This document shows positions 59,999 to 64,000 of a DNA stretch of 64,000 bases, in pieces (positions within the stretch are counted from its first letter, which is position 1; each line of letters starts with the position of its first letter). A program made the translations under genes and the position numbers. Source of the stretch: UBA5239 sp040391785 (GTDB lineage Bacteria; Verrucomicrobiota; Lentisphaeria; Victivallales; Victivallaceae). A model generated the notes under the pieces. That model saw only the letters and a list, made by a program, of their open reading frames with translations, was not told where the DNA came from and searched no databases. The DNA lies in assembly GCA_040391785.1 (NCBI GenBank), contig JBEBXH010000023.1, forward strand, positions 1-64,000. Direction: 5' to 3'.

Positions 59999-62900
59999 CG
60001 AGAATGGCATCCTGCATGGCGCGGCGCCAGGCGTCCATGGCGTCCTGACTTTCCTGCTGGAACAGCTTGGTCAGCGCGGCGTCGGAAAAGAGTTCTGCAT
60101 ATTTGGAACCGGCCGGGAGCTGTTTGGACAGGATATCGACCAGCGCGTAATCTTCGAGGCCCTTCACCAGCGCCATGAAGCGTTTGGTGGGGATGACGTT
60201 TTTGCGCGGGTGGTAGAAGCAGATGCCTTCGAGATCGCCATTTTCCGTGCTCTCCAGATCGAAAAATCCGTCCGGGGTGTGCCAGATTTTCTGTTCGCCG
60301 GCCATGACCTGTTTGCCTTTCAGTGAGCTCAATGTCCACAGGGCGAAGCCCTTGACGCCGGCGACTCTGGCGGTGAGTGGCCCCGAGCGGTAATATGAGA
60401 TCAGCGGCATTTTCTGCATGCCCCGCGAGCAGCGGTAGAACCACGGATGAAGGTCGGGGTGTTTCTTCAGCCAGGCCTGAACCTCTTTCGCCCGCTGGGA
60501 GTCCGGCGGCCAGACGTTGGTATTGTAGAGGATTGGCGTTTTGAGGTACTTGACGACTTCATCCATCTGTTCGAAAGTGGTGCCGTTCGGCGGCGGAACC
60601 GAGGTGAAGGTGCCGGCCCAGCGTACCTGCGGGGCGGCTTCGCAGGCTTTAGCCTGCAGCGGCAGCAGTTCGGGGACGTCTTTGCTGTGGAATTCGTCCT
60701 TCATGCCCGAAAACATGAACTGGCTGTAATCGAAACCGAGTTTGACCAGATGATCGGACATGCCCTTGACCCAGGCGGGGTCCTTGGAGCAAGTCCAGGC
60801 AAAAAGCAGATTCATGTTGCGTGCCTTGGCGGCTTGCAGAAATTCGTCATTGACGCGGATGTTTTCCGGTTTAAGTTCGCGGCCGGGGTTGCGGTAAACG
60901 CCATACGCGAGCTTGCCCACGGTGTAGCGGCTCTCGTCGGTCATCATCCAGTTGATATGGAATTTCTGGAAAAAATTGATCAGCGGGATTTCGCTCTCGA
61001 CCGGGGTGAAGCCGCCGGTCCAGAGGTAGCAGTCCACCGGCCACTGCGGAGCCTCGGGAAAGGCGAACGGCAACACTTCCACGGAGAAGTCGACTGTGGG
61101 CCAGAGCCCGCGCGGCAATGCCTGGATATCGACCGGTTTGACGGTGATCGTGCCCGTGTAATTGCCCGGGGCCATGTCTTTGGAATGGACGGCGATCCAC
61201 AGGCGGCTGGTGGTGCCGGGCAGGATGGTGAAGGTGTCGCCGTCGTCTTCCAGCAGTACGTCGGTGACCAGTTCCCCGGCGCTGTTGCGGACATAGGGGG
61301 CGTTGAATACATAAACTTTGGAACGGTTATAGCGGTTGCCCCTGGCGTCGTAGAGGTCGCTGACAGCGAGGCGGCACTCGAGGCCGCCGCCGGGCAGCAG
61401 GCCGTTGATGGCAATGGCTTTGAATTCCCATTCGTTGCCGGCCTGGCGGAATTTGAGCGCTGTTTTTTCCAGCGCGGCCGGGAAGTCGGCGGGCGAACCG
61501 TTTTCCCACGGGGAGACCTGCCACAGGATCATGCGGTGTTCGTTCAGCCATTGGATAAAGCCATTGACGGCGGCGGCATAAAGGGTACATTCGGTTTGTG
61601 GGAGAGTGGTCCGGTTTTTGATGGCCCCGGCGGTTTTCCGGGAGAAATCCTGTTGTTTTTCGCGCATGAGCTGGAGGCTGCGGCGGAGCGAATCGACGAC
61701 GTTGCGGTTTTTGCCCTGCCAGATCAGCAGGTCGCTTTCCATGGCGGCGAGTGTCCGGTCGAGCTGCCGGGTCGAGACCGGGGAAGCGGTGAAATCAGGG
61801 TCGAGATTATCCGCCCAGATGACCTTCTGCCCTTCGCGGATGCGGAAGGCGACACCGGTGATATCCGCATCGCTGATAATGAGTTCCATCGGGACAACCT
61901 GTGCGGATTCCGGCGGCAGGGCCAGTTCCTTCTCGTAAATCTGGAGCGTTTCCGAATCGCGGTTCAGGGTCTGGGCACTCAGGAATACTTTGCGGGGTTC
62001 TTTGGCCGGATTCTTGACCGTCAGATTGACCAGGTTGAGGCCGGGTAGGAAGTCAGATTTATCCATGGCCACCGATAGACTGCCGGCATCGCCCGACGAA
62101 CCGCGAAAGGTGAGCTGCGCCAGATGGCGGCGGGCATTGAATGCCGTGCCGGTCGGCGCCGCTGGGAATGATGAATTCTCGACGGTGGTTTTCCGTTCGC
62201 GGCAGATCCGCATCCCCCAGCTCTGGCCTGGCAACGGGGTTTTCAGGTTCAAATCGGCGAACGGGATGGCGAGTTCGAGCGTCCAGTGGTCGCTCTGGCG
62301 CTTGCCTTTGGCAAGGGCGTGGCGCAAATCGAAGCGAAGGTTGCCGTTGCGCGAGTCATAAATCGCACCGAGGACGTTGGTCACCACGTGATAGGTGGTA
62401 TCGGGTGATTTGCCGGTGTCAAAGAGCAGTTCGAGGCAGTCGTCGTTGTAAATATTCAGGTCGTTCTGGTCGAAATTGGCCTGCAGCTGATTCATCTGCG
62501 GCTCCTGGAACTTGCAGCCGAAATAGAGGTATTTCTCATCGTAAGCCATCTTGATTTCGGAGGCGGCCTGCGGAGTTCCGCCGCCGCGCAGGATCAGGTT
62601 CGGCAGCGGCTTGACGGACTGCCAGGCAGGATCATCGAGATTGCCGTCGACTTTGACCGAGGATTGGGTGAAGAAAATATCGAGTTTGTCGCCGCTGAGG
62701 AGGAAGTCGGCCGTGGCCTGCGCTTTGATCTCCTGCGGTTCAAAAACGGCGGTGATCTGGTCAAAGGCTTTGCGGGCCTCCGAGGCGGGAGCTTCGAATT
62801 CGAGGCCGCTTTTTTGCATTTCATACGATTTAGCGACCTCGTCTGGTGAGAGTGGACGGTTCAGGATCCGCACTTCATCGATGCTACACTCGGCGTCGAT

Positions 62901-63533
62901 ACGGTAGGTGGGCGCGCCGAAAATGATTTCCTGAGGTTCGTCTTTCGGCAGGTGGTAGTTGCCGGAGGCGGCTTCTGCTCCGTTAACGTAGATAATCTTT
63001 TTGCCGCCCTTCTGCCAGGTGACAGTGACGTGATACCACTGATCGGGCTGCCAGTCCGAAACGTCGGCCTCGATTTTAAAGTCTTTCCAGTTGCGCATGT
63101 TGCGGAGTTCAAGCGACATGGATTTCTCCGATTTGCCGAGGACGAAACCGGTGCAGCCATCCATTTCGACCTGATCGCGTTTGGCGGAGTCGAAAACCAG
63201 CGAGAAAATACGGGCATAAAAGCTCCGCCCGGCCTTCCAGGTCGGCTTGACCCACAACTGCAGCGTACCTTGCACGGTGTCGAAGTTGCCTTTGGCCGGG
63301 TAAATCAGACAGGCGCCGTGTTTGCGCAGGTCGGCCCCGGCAGGAACGGGGATGCTGTTTTTGAAGGGATAACCGGCCCCGGCGTTGATTTCCACTTCTT
63401 TTGCCTCAAGCAGGCCGCCGCCGCGGGCAATCTGAGGTGCGGTGGAGGTATTGAAATTCGCCTGAAACAATATCCCGTCGTCAGCGCAAAGCACCAGCGC
63501 GGTCAAACACAGGAGAATCGCAGTTAATTTCAT
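59985..63533 (-). CDS. Large secreted LamG / CBM9-like / DUF4091 protein (cassette D enzyme)
   Basis: The 1182-residue protein has a signal peptide (MKLTAILLCLTALVLCADDG). A laminin G-like domain (about 85-235, with DQWYHVTVTWQKGGKKIIYV and IDEVRILNRPLSPDEV) is followed by a CBM9-like domain (about 290-470, VKVDGNLDDPAWQ, AYDEKYLYFGCKF, LELLFDTG). The C-terminal half ends with a DUF4091-type region (PHINWMM-like stretch near FQKFHINWMMTDESR, then FALWTLSSLKGK). DUF4091 is a TIM-barrel-like domain linked to glycoside hydrolysis. It starts 9 bp after a pseudopilin gene. Confidence 0.8.
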   Translation of the reverse strand: MKLTAILLCLTALVLCADDGILFQANFNTSTAPQIARGGGLLEAKEVEINAGAGYPFKNSIPVPAGADLRKHGACLIYPAKGNFDTVQGTLQLWVKPTWKAGRSFYARIFSLVFDSAKRDQVEMDGCTGFVLGKSEKSMSLELRNMRNWKDFKIEADVSDWQPDQWYHVTVTWQKGGKKIIYVNGAEAASGNYHLPKDEPQEIIFGAPTYRIDAECSIDEVRILNRPLSPDEVAKSYEMQKSGLEFEAPASEARKAFDQITAVFEPQEIKAQATADFLLSGDKLDIFFTQSSVKVDGNLDDPAWQSVKPLPNLILRGGGTPQAASEIKMAYDEKYLYFGCKFQEPQMNQLQANFDQNDLNIYNDDCLELLFDTGKSPDTTYHVVTNVLGAIYDSRNGNLRFDLRHALAKGKRQSDHWTLELAIPFADLNLKTPLPGQSWGMRICRERKTTVENSSFPAAPTGTAFNARRHLAQLTFRGSSGDAGSLSVAMDKSDFLPGLNLVNLTVKNPAKEPRKVFLSAQTLNRDSETLQIYEKELALPPESAQVVPMELIISDADITGVAFRIREGQKVIWADNLDPDFTASPVSTRQLDRTLAAMESDLLIWQGKNRNVVDSLRRSLQLMREKQQDFSRKTAGAIKNRTTLPQTECTLYAAAVNGFIQWLNEHRMILWQVSPWENGSPADFPAALEKTALKFRQAGNEWEFKAIAINGLLPGGGLECRLAVSDLYDARGNRYNRSKVYVFNAPYVRNSAGELVTDVLLEDDGDTFTILPGTTSRLWIAVHSKDMAPGNYTGTITVKPVDIQALPRGLWPTVDFSVEVLPFAFPEAPQWPVDCYLWTGGFTPVESEIPLINFFQKFHINWMMTDESRYTVGKLAYGVYRNPGRELKPENIRVNDEFLQAAKARNMNLLFAWTCSKDPAWVKGMSDHLVKLGFDYSQFMFSGMKDEFHSKDVPELLPLQAKACEAAPQVRWAGTFTSVPPPNGTTFEQMDEVVKYLKTPILYNTNVWPPDSQRAKEVQAWLKKHPDLHPWFYRCSRGMQKMPLISYYRSGPLTARVAGVKGFALWTLSSLKGKQVMAGEQKIWHTPDGFFDLESTENGDLEGICFYHPRKNVIPTKRFMALVKGLEDYALVDILSKQLPAGSKYAELFSDAALTKLFQQESQDAMDAWRRAMQDAILATRK

Positions 63534-63542
63534 GACAGGTCC

Positions 63543-64000
63543 TTATTTATTTGTGGGAATCGAATCCACGTAGTATTCGGGAGCGTAAGAGCGGGCCTCG
63601 ATCCCGGCGGCATGGCCGTCCACTGCCAGAATGTTGTACTTCGTACCGTGGACGGGCTGGGCGTACTGGTCATCGTTATTATCGAATTTGATGTAGTAAC
63701 GCATGTAAACGGCGGGGTTGTAACCGCCCTGTGAGTAGCTGCCCTTGGTCCAGTAACAACAATAAGCGGAGACCGCCATGGAGGCTTGAGTGATTTTGGT
63801 GATTTTGGTGGCGGTTCGCAGCGGAGCCGCGCCGGTATCGTAATAAAAACCGGAGAGGTTCATATTGTTCTGGTAGGTGCGGGGTGTTTTTGCGAGAAGG
63901 GTCCAGTCGCTATAGCCTTTCGGATTGGAGGAGGTGTAGGGGGCGATATTGATTTTGTTTGCCAGACAGGAAAAACTTTTCGGGCTGAAATCGTGTTGCC
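63543..64000 (-). CDS. Type IV pilin-like (pseudopilin) protein, cassette D, C-terminal part
   Basis: The frame stays open to the window edge, so the prepilin N-terminus lies outside. About 152 codons are seen. The C-terminal motif H-GTKYNILAV-DGH is an exact H-x9-DG, and the text before it (CLANKINIAPYTSSNPKGYS) is in the usual variable region. It is 9 bp upstream of the LamG/DUF4091 gene, repeating the cassette pattern. The regulator, if present, would be beyond 64000. Confidence 0.82.
   Translation of the reverse strand, partial: QHDFSPKSFSCLANKINIAPYTSSNPKGYSDWTLLAKTPRTYQNNMNLSGFYYDTGAAPLRTATKITKITQASMAVSAYCCYWTKGSYSQGGYNPAVYMRYYIKFDNNDDQYAQPVHGTKYNILAVDGHAAGIEARSYAPEYYVDSIPTNK

Noticed and set aside
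60447..62048. 533-codon plus-strand open frame inside the LamG/DUF4091 gene
   Set aside because: The minus-strand frame has a signal peptide and recognisable domains; the plus-strand frame has neither.

Overview
The window looks like a chromosomal piece of a Gram-negative member of the Lentisphaerota (Victivallis-like), inferred from gene content only. It carries Kdo, heptose and LPS-export genes and an apolipoprotein N-acyltransferase (an outer membrane). It also carries several type IV pilin-like proteins with a near-identical N-terminus and an H-x9-DG C-terminal motif, DUF4838 and DUF4091 secreted carbohydrate-active proteins, and LacI/GntR regulators. No tRNA, rRNA, CRISPR array or prophage was recognised.

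Layout. 0-1.1 kb: the start of a flotillin gene behind an NfeD-like gene. 1.3-5.5 kb: cassette A (LacI regulator, pseudopilin, DUF4838 protein). 5.4-10.1 kb, minus strand: dnaN, recF, nnr, a membrane protein and a shortened paralogue. 10.06-10.40 kb: an AT-rich divergent spacer with a cluster of TCAACA sites, a possible replication origin. 10.4-18.2 kb, plus strand: a GmhA-like isomerase, uppS, cdsA, an Lrp regulator with an aminotransferase, an HD protein, a Ser/Thr kinase with an altered catalytic loop, and recQ. 18.3-19.8 kb: an IS110-family element with a structured upstream non-coding region. 19.9-24.6 kb: cassette B (LacI, two pseudopilins, beta-helix protein). 24.6-29.5 kb: paired TPR-like membrane proteins, hisB, a clan GH-D-like glycosidase and an MBL-fold hydrolase. 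29.5-33.8 kb: cassette C (GntR, pseudopilin, DUF4838 protein). 34.0-36.5 kb: alkaline phosphatase and a YibE/F protein. 36.7-37.8 kb: a secreted ankyrin protein. 37.8-45.1 kb, minus strand: an envelope operon reading hypothetical-hldE1-kdsB-kdsA-kdsC-giant lptA-like-lptB-hpf, ended by a terminator. 45.1-51.2 kb: a NahK-like kinase, a candidate small RNA, a membrane protein, lnt, a hairpin-rich inverted-repeat element, a CysZ/EI24-like protein and a DUF3047 protein. 51.4-57.1 kb: a zinc-ribbon Ser/Thr kinase, a metallophosphoesterase, TrkH/TrkA and TrmL. 57.1-60.0 kb: an FCD-type GntR regulator divergent from an HpcH/HpaI aldolase and a sialidase-fold protein, with clear operators on the promoter. 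60.0-64.0 kb: cassette D (pseudopilin cut by the window edge, then a LamG/CBM9/DUF4091 protein).

How the genes work together. The strongest theme is a repeated cassette, regulator then pseudopilin then secreted glycan-acting protein, all on one strand with short or overlapping junctions. It is complete three times and partial a fourth time. This suggests that each secreted enzyme is made together with its own pilin-like partner under its own sugar-responsive regulator. No secretion ATPase, secretin or prepilin peptidase is present here, so the partner machinery must be elsewhere. The second theme is envelope building: heptose isomerase and kinase, Kdo synthesis and activation, LPS export, and lipid carrier and phospholipid precursors. 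The third is non-coding structure: a bridge-RNA-like fold beside the IS110 gene, a 307-bp element with 63-bp inverted ends, and several families of short-period repeats between genes.
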